Of a DNA stretch of 7,914 nucleotides, positions 1 through 5,188 are shown piece after piece. Made by a program: the position numbers and the translations under genes. The notes under the pieces were generated by a model. It ran no database searches. It saw only the letters and a program-made list of their open reading frames with translations, and was not told the origin of the DNA. Source of the DNA: Propionibacteriales bacterium. GTDB taxonomy: Bacteria; Actinomycetota; Actinomycetes; Propionibacteriales; Propionibacteriaceae. The stretch is taken from NCBI GenBank assembly GCA_030453285.1, contig JAKDKP010000082.1:1-7914 (forward strand), given 5' to 3'. Each line of letters opens with the position of its first letter. Position 1 is the stretch's first letter.

Positions 1-498
1 AATCTCGCGGTCAGCGGTGGTGGTGGCCGCTCCCGGAAAGGCCACACCGGAGTCGATCCGGGCCAGCACGCGACGCACGTTGGTGTCCAGGACGACGTGA
101 CGTTGCCCGTACGCGAAGGTGCAGATCGCGGCCGCGGTGTACTCCCCGACGCCGGGCAGCGACAGGAGCGCACCATGATCAGCCGGCACCTCACCGCCGT
201 GCTGATCAACGATGACCGTGGCGGCGGCATGCAGGCGCAGCGCCCGACGCGGATAGCCGAGGCGTCCCCACGCCCGAATGGCCTCCCCCGTGGGCACGGC
301 AGCAAGATCAGCCGGCTCCGGCCACCGCTCCAGCCACGTGTGCCACGGCCCGAGGACCCGCGCCACGGGCGTCTGTTGCAACATGAACTCACTGACCATC
401 ACACCCCACGGCGTCACGCCGGCCCGACGCCACGGCAGGTCGCGTTGGTGGTCGGCGTACCAGTCGAGCACCAGACGGACGGTTCGGGGGCGGTTCAC
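1..498 (-). CDS. mutY: A/G-specific adenine glycosylase MutY (partial, C-terminus off the window)
   Basis: Removes adenine mispaired with 8-oxoguanine or guanine in base-excision repair of oxidised DNA. The 166 visible codons cover most of the helix-hairpin-helix glycosylase domain. Seen: VSEFMLQQT at residues 35-43 with the catalytic Glu at 37, GRLGY ending in Tyr82, the hairpin LPGVGEYTAAAI at 114-125, and VLDTNVRRVLAR at 136-147 with the catalytic Asp at 138. These numbers coincide with the E. coli enzyme. The iron-sulphur cluster cysteines and the C-terminal 8-oxoG-reading domain lie beyond base 1 and cannot be checked. The start is GTG at 498: an in-frame TAG sits only two codons upstream, so no longer ORF is possible. 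No Shine-Dalgarno is visible, but a TAGATT hexamer ends 6 nt before the start, which suggests a leaderless mRNA. The gene is divergent from the membrane protein at 588. Identity is secure; completeness is unknown. Confidence 0.95.
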   Translation of the reverse strand, partial: MNRPRTVRLVLDWYADHQRDLPWRRAGVTPWGVMVSEFMLQQTPVARVLGPWHTWLERWPEPADLAAVPTGEAIRAWGRLGYPRRALRLHAAATVIVDQHGGEVPADHGALLSLPGVGEYTAAAICTFAYGQRHVVLDTNVRRVLARIDSGVAFPGAATTTADREI

Positions 499-504
499 GG
501 GGCG

Positions 505-510
505 AATCTA
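505..510 (-). promoter_or_regulatory. Candidate -10 element of mutY (leaderless arrangement)
   Basis: Read on the minus strand this is TAGATT, matching the actinobacterial TAnnnT -10 pattern. Only 6 nt separate it from the GTG start, so transcription would begin at or next to the start codon. No convincing -35 is seen at 17-18 nt. The call rests on the hexamer, the spacing and the lack of a ribosome binding site. Confidence 0.5.
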
Positions 511-530
511 GTCGGCGACCCTGGCTACCT

Positions 531-544
531 GCCCGGCGCCCGGC
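531..544. repeat. Tandem duplicate of a 7-mer between divergent promoters
   Basis: GCCCGGC occurs twice back to back (531-537 and 538-544), midway between the candidate -10 elements of mutY and the membrane-protein gene. It could be a chance feature of GC-rich DNA or a binding site shared by both promoters. No known operator is recognised. Confidence 0.3.
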
Positions 545-575
545 GCGTCTACGGTCCAGTCGCGTACGGGCTGCC

Positions 576-581
576 TAGCAT
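576..581 (+). promoter_or_regulatory. Candidate -10 element of the 588 membrane-protein gene (leaderless arrangement)
   Basis: TAGCAT fits TAnnnT and ends 6 nt before the ATG at 588, the same geometry as the divergent mutY start. No Shine-Dalgarno precedes the ATG. The -35 region is not convincing. Confidence 0.5.
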
Positions 582-587
582 CAGACC

Positions 588-1367
588 ATGAGTGGTGTGA
601 TGAGTCCGGTCGGGCCAGAGGAACCACGCGTCTACTGGATCCGTCGTGGCATCGTCATCGTCGTCCTACTGGCATTGGTGATCACCGTGATCGCCGCCGT
701 GAACGCGGTCGCCAACGGGGACAAGAACGCCGCGGACGCGCCACCAGCGGGGGCCACCAGTCCCGGACCAAGCCTGCGACCGGTTGAATCGTCGACCGAG
801 CCGACCCCTACGGTGTCCGGCACCCCCACCGGGAGTGCCTCGCCGTCGACCACCGAGTCCGGCAGCCCTCAGCCCTCCGAAACGGCAAAGCCCTCCGGAT
901 CTCCATCCTCCGAATCCACGTCCTCGGAATCCAAGCCTGCGGAGTCGAAGCCGGCCGAGTCCTCCACCGGCAAGCCGGCCGGACCGGTTGCCTGTGAGGG
1001 CAAGGCCGTGACGGTCACCCTCGACGGTCCGAACAAGGTCAGCCGCGGCAAGGCGGTGACCTTCAAGGTCACGCTCACCAATTCCGGCACCACCGAGTGC
1101 AAGGTCGTGGCCGACTCCGACAGCTACGAGCTCCGCATCTATTCCGGCACCGACCGGATCTGGACGACGGCAACCTGCCCGAGCTGGGTCACTCCGGTGT
1201 CCAAGACGATCAAGCCCAAGGAATCGGTCAGTTGGACCCAGGGCTGGCGGGTTGTGCGAGGGAAGGGCTGTGGTGAGGCCCCGGGTGAACTGCGACCCGG
1301 TACGTACGCGGCCAATGCCGAGTTCGACGGAGCCAAGCCCGACCAAGTGGTGATGCAGCTCAGCTGA
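588..1367 (+). CDS. Single-pass membrane protein with Ser/Pro-rich linker and four-cysteine extracytoplasmic domain
   Basis: Unknown function, 259 residues. Three parts are visible: a short cytoplasmic tail with Arg19-Arg20, one transmembrane helix (about 21-42, IVIVVLLALVITVIAAV core), and an external portion. The latter starts with a low-complexity Ser/Thr/Pro/Glu linker (about 50-133, including ESKPA repeated at 114-124). A predicted beta-sandwich-like domain follows (134-259), with alternating hydrophobic strands, a VTLTNSGTTECKV segment, a C-terminal RPGTYAANAEF strand and cysteines at 136, 171, 197 and 228 that could form two disulphides. The pattern resembles the BsuPI/DUF4232-like accessory domains of actinobacterial envelope proteins, but I cannot assign a family. 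There is no lipobox, and the helix has no obvious cleavage site, so it is probably membrane-anchored. ATG at 588 is preferred because of the -10 spacing; ATG at 600 is an alternative. In M. tuberculosis, as I recall, an uncharacterised membrane protein also lies between disA and mutY. Confidence 0.85.
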   Translation: MSGVMSPVGPEEPRVYWIRRGIVIVVLLALVITVIAAVNAVANGDKNAADAPPAGATSPGPSLRPVESSTEPTPTVSGTPTGSASPSTTESGSPQPSETAKPSGSPSSESTSSESKPAESKPAESSTGKPAGPVACEGKAVTVTLDGPNKVSRGKAVTFKVTLTNSGTTECKVVADSDSYELRIYSGTDRIWTTATCPSWVTPVSKTIKPKESVSWTQGWRVVRGKGCGEAPGELRPGTYAANAEFDGAKPDQVVMQLS

Positions 1368-1393
1368 CGGCTGGGGCTTCGACGGTCAGCCGT
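1367..1393. terminator. Possible bidirectional terminator hairpin between convergent genes
   Basis: ACGGCTG (1367-1373) pairs perfectly with CAGCCGT (1387-1393) around a 13-nt loop. It overlaps the stop of the membrane-protein gene and the stop codon of prs, exactly where two convergent transcripts would need to end. There is no T tract on either side, so it is a weak candidate. Confidence 0.3.
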
Positions 1394-2345
1394 GGGTGAC
1401 GTCGTCGGAGAACAGTGAGCTGATCGACTCCCCGGCATTGTGCCGCCGGACCGCCTGGGCAAACAGCGGTGCGACCGAGCGGGTTTCCAGCTTGGCCGGT
1501 GTCCGTTCCTCGGTGAGCGGCACCGTGTCGGTGCTGACGATCTCGAGGACGTCATCCTGAGCATTGAGGCGCTCAACGGCCTGGCCGGTGAACAATCCGT
1601 GCGTCGTGGCGATCGAGATGGCGCCCACCTCGTACTCACGCAGCTTGTCCATCAGCTCGACCATGGACCCGGCGGTGGCAACCTCGTCGTCGATGATGAT
1701 CACCTTCTTGCCGCGGACATCACCCACGATCTCGTCGATCACCACGGTGTCGTCACTCATCCGACGCTTGGAGCCTGCCGCGACGGGCAGCTTCAGCAGG
1801 CGCGCAAACTCCGAGGCCACCTTGGCGTAGCCGAAGTCGGGCGAGACCACGACGGTATTGCTGAGGTCCTTGCCCTTGTAGTGCGCGGCCAGCTCCCGGA
1901 TGGCGCTCAAGTGGTCCACCGGGACCGGGAAGAAGCCGTGCACCTGCTCCGAGTGCAACGTCATGGTGATCACGCGGGTCGCCCCCGCCGTGGCGAGCAG
2001 GTCGGCCACCAGCTTGGCGCCGATCGAGATGCGGGGCGCATCCTTCTTGTCCGAGCGCGCGTACGAGAAGTGCGGGATGACGGCGGTGATGTGGTTGGCC
2101 GAGGCTCCCCGCGCCGCGTCCAGCATCAGCAGCAGCTCCACCAGGTTCTCCTGCACCGGTGGCACGAGCGATTGCACGATGTAGACGTCCTTGCGACGAC
2201 AGTTGGCGCGCAGTTGCACCTGGAGGCAGTCGTTGCTGAACCGGGTGATCTTGGTCGGGGACAGGTCCACCCCGAGAATGCCGCACATTTCCTGGGCGAA
2301 CTCGGGGTGGGCGTTGCCGGTGAACACGGTGATGTCGTCAGTCAC
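1386..2345 (-). CDS. prs: Ribose-phosphate pyrophosphokinase (PRPP synthetase), divergent type
   Basis: Makes PRPP from ribose 5-phosphate and ATP for nucleotide, histidine, tryptophan and NAD synthesis. Family signatures, numbered from GTG at 2345, are FTGNAHPEFAQ (8-18), FSYARSDKK (93-101), TLHSEQVHGFF (129-139), SPDFGYAK (168-175), KRRMSD (193-198), the PRPP loop IIIDDEVATAGS (216-227) and a SVAPLFAQAVRR tail (290-301). It departs from the classical bacterial enzyme: the loop has DDEVAT where DDxxDT is usual, the RQDRK segment is RSDKK, and TLHS replaces DLHA. The ATP/metal histidine is retained. This looks like the second, divergent Prs branch found in some actinobacteria, so substrate and regulation may differ. 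Start choice: GTG at 2345 has TACCGT 7 nt upstream and gives a normal N-terminus. GTG at 2366 (7 residues longer) is possible but has no well-placed ribosome site. disA ends 64 nt upstream, so co-transcription is possible. Confidence 0.9.
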   Translation of the reverse strand: MTDDITVFTGNAHPEFAQEMCGILGVDLSPTKITRFSNDCLQVQLRANCRRKDVYIVQSLVPPVQENLVELLLMLDAARGASANHITAVIPHFSYARSDKKDAPRISIGAKLVADLLATAGATRVITMTLHSEQVHGFFPVPVDHLSAIRELAAHYKGKDLSNTVVVSPDFGYAKVASEFARLLKLPVAAGSKRRMSDDTVVIDEIVGDVRGKKVIIIDDEVATAGSMVELMDKLREYEVGAISIATTHGLFTGQAVERLNAQDDVLEIVSTDTVPLTEERTPAKLETRSVAPLFAQAVRRHNAGESISSLFSDDVTHG

Positions 2346-2352
2346 GAGAGGA

Positions 2353-2358
2353 ACGGTA
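2353..2358 (-). promoter_or_regulatory. Candidate -10 element of prs (leaderless arrangement)
   Basis: Minus-strand TACCGT fits TAnnnT and ends 7 nt before the GTG at 2345. If the true start is GTG at 2366, this hexamer lies inside the gene and means nothing. No good -35 is seen. prs could also be transcribed from disA. Confidence 0.35.
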
Positions 2359-2409
2359 GCGTTCACCGACCGTTCACGTCGCCTCGGCCACCGCAGTCGG
2401 CTCGCGGCG

Positions 2410-3465
2410 TCAGGACAGTCGCTCGGTGTAGGCGGACTCGGCGAGTCGGGTCAGCCCGTCGCGAATGATGCGGGCCCGGCCGTCGCCAACCCCGTCCACA
2501 TCCTGCAGTTCTGCCGCACTCGCCCCGAACAGGGCCTGCAGCGAACCGAAGTGCTCGATCAGGCGTGGCCCCAGCGTCGAGGGCAGTTTGTTGATCTGGG
2601 CCAACTGACGAAGACCGCGTGCGGTGATGCGCGCGTCCAGGTGATCGTTGCTGTAGCCGATCGCCCGCGATACCGACAGCGGATCCAGCAGCTCGGTCGT
2701 GGACAGGTCATCGATCGCCCTGAACGAGTCGCCGCCGTCGGGATCGCGGCCGTAGTCGAGCTCGATCAGCTGGCGGATCTCGTCGACCCCGGCGTTCAGT
2801 TCGTGCAGTTGCAGGCTGAGTAGGCGCCCATCGGTGCCGAGCTCGATCACGTACCCCGAAATCTCACGCTCCAGCCGGATCACCATTTCGAGCCGCTGCA
2901 CCACCAGGGCCAGATCCCGTACGGTCACCTGGTCCTCGACCTCCAGCGCGGACAGTCGATTGACCAGGCCGGTGAGCCGGTCGCGGTAGCGCTCCATCGT
3001 CTGCAACGCCTGGTCGGCGCGGGACAGGATCTGGGCGGAATCCTCGACGAGATGGCGGCCGTCGTTGAGAAACAGCGAGAGCGTCGACATCGAGGCCGAC
3101 ACCGTGATCACGGGCACCTCGCACTGTCGGGCCACGCGGTCGGCCGTTCGGTGCCGCGTTCCGGTCTCGGGGGTCTCGATCCGTGCATCGGGCATCAGGT
3201 GGACCCCGGCAGCGGTGATCGTCAAGGAGTCGGTGTCCATCACGATCGCACCATCCATCTTGGCCAGTTCGCGGATCGACTGCGCCGAGAACGGGACGGA
3301 CAACTCGAATCCGCCGGTGGACACCTGGTCGACCGCACGGTTTCGTCCGAGCACGATCAGGGCCCCTGTGCGCCCGCGCAGGATCCGCTCCAGGCCGTCG
3401 CGCAACGGCGTGCCGGGCGCCATCAGGGCCTGGTACTGGCGCAGCAGGCAGGCGATGTTGTCCAC
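2410..3465 (-). CDS. disA: DNA integrity scanning protein DisA, diadenylate cyclase
   Basis: Condenses two ATP into the second messenger c-di-AMP. In studied homologues the octamer binds branched DNA, which inhibits synthesis. From GTG at 3465 the protein has 351 residues, close to the usual ~357. The N-terminal DAC domain carries APGTPLRDGLERIL (16-29), LAKMDGA (67-73) with the catalytic Asp71-Gly72-Ala73, MPDA (91-94) and GTRHRTA (102-108). A helical linker follows (about 145-285), then a C-terminal helix-hairpin-helix DNA-binding segment (about 294-341, including VDGVGDGRARII). All key residues are present, so it should be active. GTG at 3465 is chosen because AAGGA stands 7 nt upstream; an in-frame TTG at 3534 would add 23 residues that family members lack. 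radA ends 117 nt upstream in the same direction, the classic radA–disA pairing. A TAGACT at 3503-3508 may give disA its own promoter. Confidence 0.96.
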   Translation of the reverse strand: MDNIACLLRQYQALMAPGTPLRDGLERILRGRTGALIVLGRNRAVDQVSTGGFELSVPFSAQSIRELAKMDGAIVMDTDSLTITAAGVHLMPDARIETPETGTRHRTADRVARQCEVPVITVSASMSTLSLFLNDGRHLVEDSAQILSRADQALQTMERYRDRLTGLVNRLSALEVEDQVTVRDLALVVQRLEMVIRLEREISGYVIELGTDGRLLSLQLHELNAGVDEIRQLIELDYGRDPDGGDSFRAIDDLSTTELLDPLSVSRAIGYSNDHLDARITARGLRQLAQINKLPSTLGPRLIEHFGSLQALFGASAAELQDVDGVGDGRARIIRDGLTRLAESAYTERLS

Positions 3466-3472
3466 AGGGAGG

Positions 3473-3477
3473 TCCTT
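3473..3477 (-). promoter_or_regulatory. Shine-Dalgarno site that fixes the disA start
   Basis: Minus-strand AAGGA lies 7 nt before the GTG at 3465. It argues against the longer TTG-started frame (3534), which would place this site inside the gene. Confidence 0.65.
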
Positions 3478-3502
3478 CGCGTTCGGAACGGGGGGCGATG
3501 TC

Positions 3503-3508
3503 AGTCTA
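3503..3508 (-). promoter_or_regulatory. Candidate -10 element of disA
   Basis: Minus-strand TAGACT fits TAnnnT in the 117-nt radA–disA gap. It would give a 5' leader of about 30 nt containing the AAGGA site. A TTGTCG at 3529-3534 is -35-like, but its 20-nt spacing is long, so the call is tentative. Confidence 0.3.
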
Positions 3509-3582
3509 GGTGAGACCCCCTGCCGGCCCGACAATCTCGTCGGTGGCCGTACGCCCCATCCCGATCGCGGGGCCTCGTCGGA

Positions 3583-5019
3583 TCACCCGCTCCGCCTGCG
3601 GTTGTGGGACGCGTACCCCCGATCGTCGGACTCCTGACCACCTCCTCGCGGGGTGGCGAAGTCGAGCCCGTCGAAGGCCTCGGTGATCGTACGACAGGTG
3701 TGCACCATCAGCCCCGACATGCCACCCAGGTCGGGGCTGTGAGGAACCACGGCACGGGTGAAGCCCAGCCGGGCAGCCTCGGCCAGTCGTCGGCCGACCC
3801 CGGGGACGCGTCGGATGTCACCGGCCAGCCCGACTTCGCCGAGTGCGGCAACACGCTGAGGGAGTGGCACATTCACCGTGGCCGAGGCCACCGCCAACGC
3901 GATCGCCAGATCGGCGCCGGGATCGGTCAACTTGGCACCGCCGACGGTGGAGACGTACACGTCCTTGCCGCCGAGTCGGACTCCCACTCGTCGCTGCAAC
4001 ACGGCCAAGATCATCGCCAACCGTGACGAGTCGATGCCGTTGGTGATCCGGCGAGGGGATTGGTCGGCCGAGTTGACCACCAGGGCCTGCACCTCGGCCA
4101 GCAGCGGCCGTTGGCCCTCCATCGTCACCGTCACACAGGTGCCGGGGACCACCTCTTCGCGCTCGGTGGTGAACAGCCCCGAGGGGTCGGGCACCTCGAT
4201 GATGCCGCCGTCGGTCATCTCGAAGCAGCCGACCTCGTCCGATGGGCCGAACCGGTTCTTCACCCCGCGCACCATCCGGAAACCGGAGTGCCGATCACCA
4301 TCGAAGGAGAGCACCACGTCCACCAGATGCTCCAACGATCGCGGGCCGGCGACCGTACCGTCCTTGGTGACGTGGCCGACCAGGACGACCGCCATGCCGC
4401 GACGCTTGGCCACCCGGACCAGGGCGCCGGTCACCTCACGCACCTGGGTCACCCCGCCCGGCGAACCGTCCGCCTCGGCCGTGGCGATCGTCTGCACCGA
4501 GTCGACCACCATCAACGATGGGCTGACCTCCTCGATATGGCCCAGCACCGTACCCAGATCGGTCTCGGCAGCCAGAAACAACTCATCGTCGACGGCGTCC
4601 GTACGGCCCGCGCGCAACCGAACCTGCGCCGCGGACTCCTCCCCGGTCACGTACAGCGTCCGCCGTCCGGCCTTGGCCCAGCGGGCCGCCACCTCCAGCA
4701 GCAGGGTCGACTTGCCGACGCCCGGTTCACCCGCCAGCAGCACCACCGCGCCGGGCACGAATCCGCCACCCAGCACGCGATCCAGCTCGGCCACCCCGGT
4801 CAGCGCCCGTCGTGCCTCGGTGGCGTCCACCTGCCCGATCGGGATCGCCTTGGTCGTCGGTGCCGTCCGCGAGACCTGCCGGAGCTTCGGTGCGCCGACC
4901 TCCTCGATGCTGCCCCACACCTGACACTCGCCACAGCGACCGACCCAGCGAACGCTCGTCCACCCGCACTCGGTGCAGTGATACCCCGGCTTCGCCGGTT
5001 TCGTCGTCGCTTTCGCCAT
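3583..5019 (-). CDS. radA: DNA repair protein RadA (Sms), branch-migration ATPase
   Basis: A hexameric RecA-like motor that extends strand exchange and processes branched recombination intermediates. The protein has 478 residues, slightly above the usual 450-460. In order: a zinc finger CTEC…CGEC with Cys15, 18, 29 and 32; the Walker A loop GEPGVGKST (97-105); a Walker B strand LMVVDS (169-174); the RadA-specific KNRFG motif (254-258) followed by PSDEVGCFEM; and a Lon-like C-terminal domain (about 300-455), which in this family is structural, not proteolytic. A polar, Arg-rich tail (SHNRRRSG) ends it. ATG at 5019 begins MAKATTKPAKPGYHC, right before the zinc finger. The frame stays open upstream (to 5049), but those residues look non-coding. 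TAGCGT ends 7 nt before this ATG and there is no Shine-Dalgarno, which suggests a leaderless transcript. disA follows on the same strand, linking recombination to c-di-AMP signalling. Confidence 0.97.
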   Translation of the reverse strand: MAKATTKPAKPGYHCTECGWTSVRWVGRCGECQVWGSIEEVGAPKLRQVSRTAPTTKAIPIGQVDATEARRALTGVAELDRVLGGGFVPGAVVLLAGEPGVGKSTLLLEVAARWAKAGRRTLYVTGEESAAQVRLRAGRTDAVDDELFLAAETDLGTVLGHIEEVSPSLMVVDSVQTIATAEADGSPGGVTQVREVTGALVRVAKRRGMAVVLVGHVTKDGTVAGPRSLEHLVDVVLSFDGDRHSGFRMVRGVKNRFGPSDEVGCFEMTDGGIIEVPDPSGLFTTEREEVVPGTCVTVTMEGQRPLLAEVQALVVNSADQSPRRITNGIDSSRLAMILAVLQRRVGVRLGGKDVYVSTVGGAKLTDPGADLAIALAVASATVNVPLPQRVAALGEVGLAGDIRRVPGVGRRLAEAARLGFTRAVVPHSPDLGGMSGLMVHTCRTITEAFDGLDFATPRGGGQESDDRGYASHNRRRSG

Positions 5020-5026
5020 GCCGGAC

Positions 5027-5032
5027 ACGCTA
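5027..5032 (-). promoter_or_regulatory. Candidate -10 element of radA (leaderless arrangement)
   Basis: Minus-strand TAGCGT fits TAnnnT and is separated from the ATG at 5019 by 7 nt. It supports the 5019 start over in-frame codons further upstream, which would place this hexamer inside the gene. No clear -35 at standard spacing. Confidence 0.5.
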
Positions 5033-5072
5033 GTCGAGGCCACCGACAAGGGGGTGGACGTTTCGACCGTCG

Positions 5073-5139
5073 CTCGTTCCTCGCTTGCTCAACGGGTGTG
5101 AGCCCCAACGATAGTTGAGCAAGTCCGACGAGGAACGAG
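5073..5139. repeat. Large imperfect inverted repeat, possible dispersed palindrome and terminator
   Basis: Two perfect stems stack: CTCGTTCCTCG (5073-5083) with CGAGGAACGAG (5129-5139), and CTTGCTCAAC (5084-5093) with GTTGAGCAAG (5114-5123). The right arm carries an extra TCCGA (5124-5128), and the loop is 20 nt (5094-5113). Weaker symmetry continues outward (TCGAC at 5063-5067 and GTCGAC at 5148-5153). It lies between the stop of the binding-protein gene (5189) and the radA promoter, so it could end the former's transcript and insulate radA. The sequence resembles palindromic repeats I recall from Propionibacteriales genomes, so it may be one copy of a dispersed family. Copy number cannot be tested here. 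Confidence 0.75.
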
Positions 5140-5188
5140 GAGGACGCGTCGACACCTGGGCGTGGGGCCAGACCAGCGAGCGGCGGGC

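Noticed and set aside
97..591. Plus-strand frame overlapping mutY and running into the 588 gene
   Set aside because: It is antisense to MutY, whose catalytic residues are all in place. The product is Arg/Pro-rich with no motif or ribosome site.
888..964. Ser/Pro/Glu codon repeats in the membrane-protein linker as a possible tandem repeat or phase-variable tract
   Set aside because: ESKPA recurs only twice at the protein level, with degenerate DNA and no homopolymer or perfect unit array. It is ordinary low-complexity linker sequence.
666..1346. Minus-strand frame opposite the membrane-protein gene
   Set aside because: The plus-strand frame has a coherent helix–linker–domain layout. The reverse frame is Gly/Arg-rich and featureless.
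1440..2468. Long plus-strand open frame (342 codons) opposite prs and the end of disA
   Set aside because: It is a shadow of prs: the real gene on the minus strand shows all PRPP synthetase signatures, and this frame has none.
3525..3549. Hairpin and CTCGTCGG direct repeats (3536-3543, 3574-3581) in the radA–disA gap
   Set aside because: The stem is only 5 bp plus a bulged extension, there is no T tract, and the repeats are 8 bp. This is within chance for GC-rich DNA, so it is not called a terminator or riboswitch.
3466..3582. Possible c-di-AMP riboswitch (ydaO type) ahead of disA
   Set aside because: The gap is 117 nt and shows none of the extended paired structure expected; a simple promoter and ribosome site explain it.
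4060..5118. Long plus-strand open frame (352 codons) opposite radA
   Set aside because: It is antisense to a fully conserved radA. The translation is His/Arg/Gly-rich with no recognisable motif, as expected from high-GC codon bias on the reverse strand.
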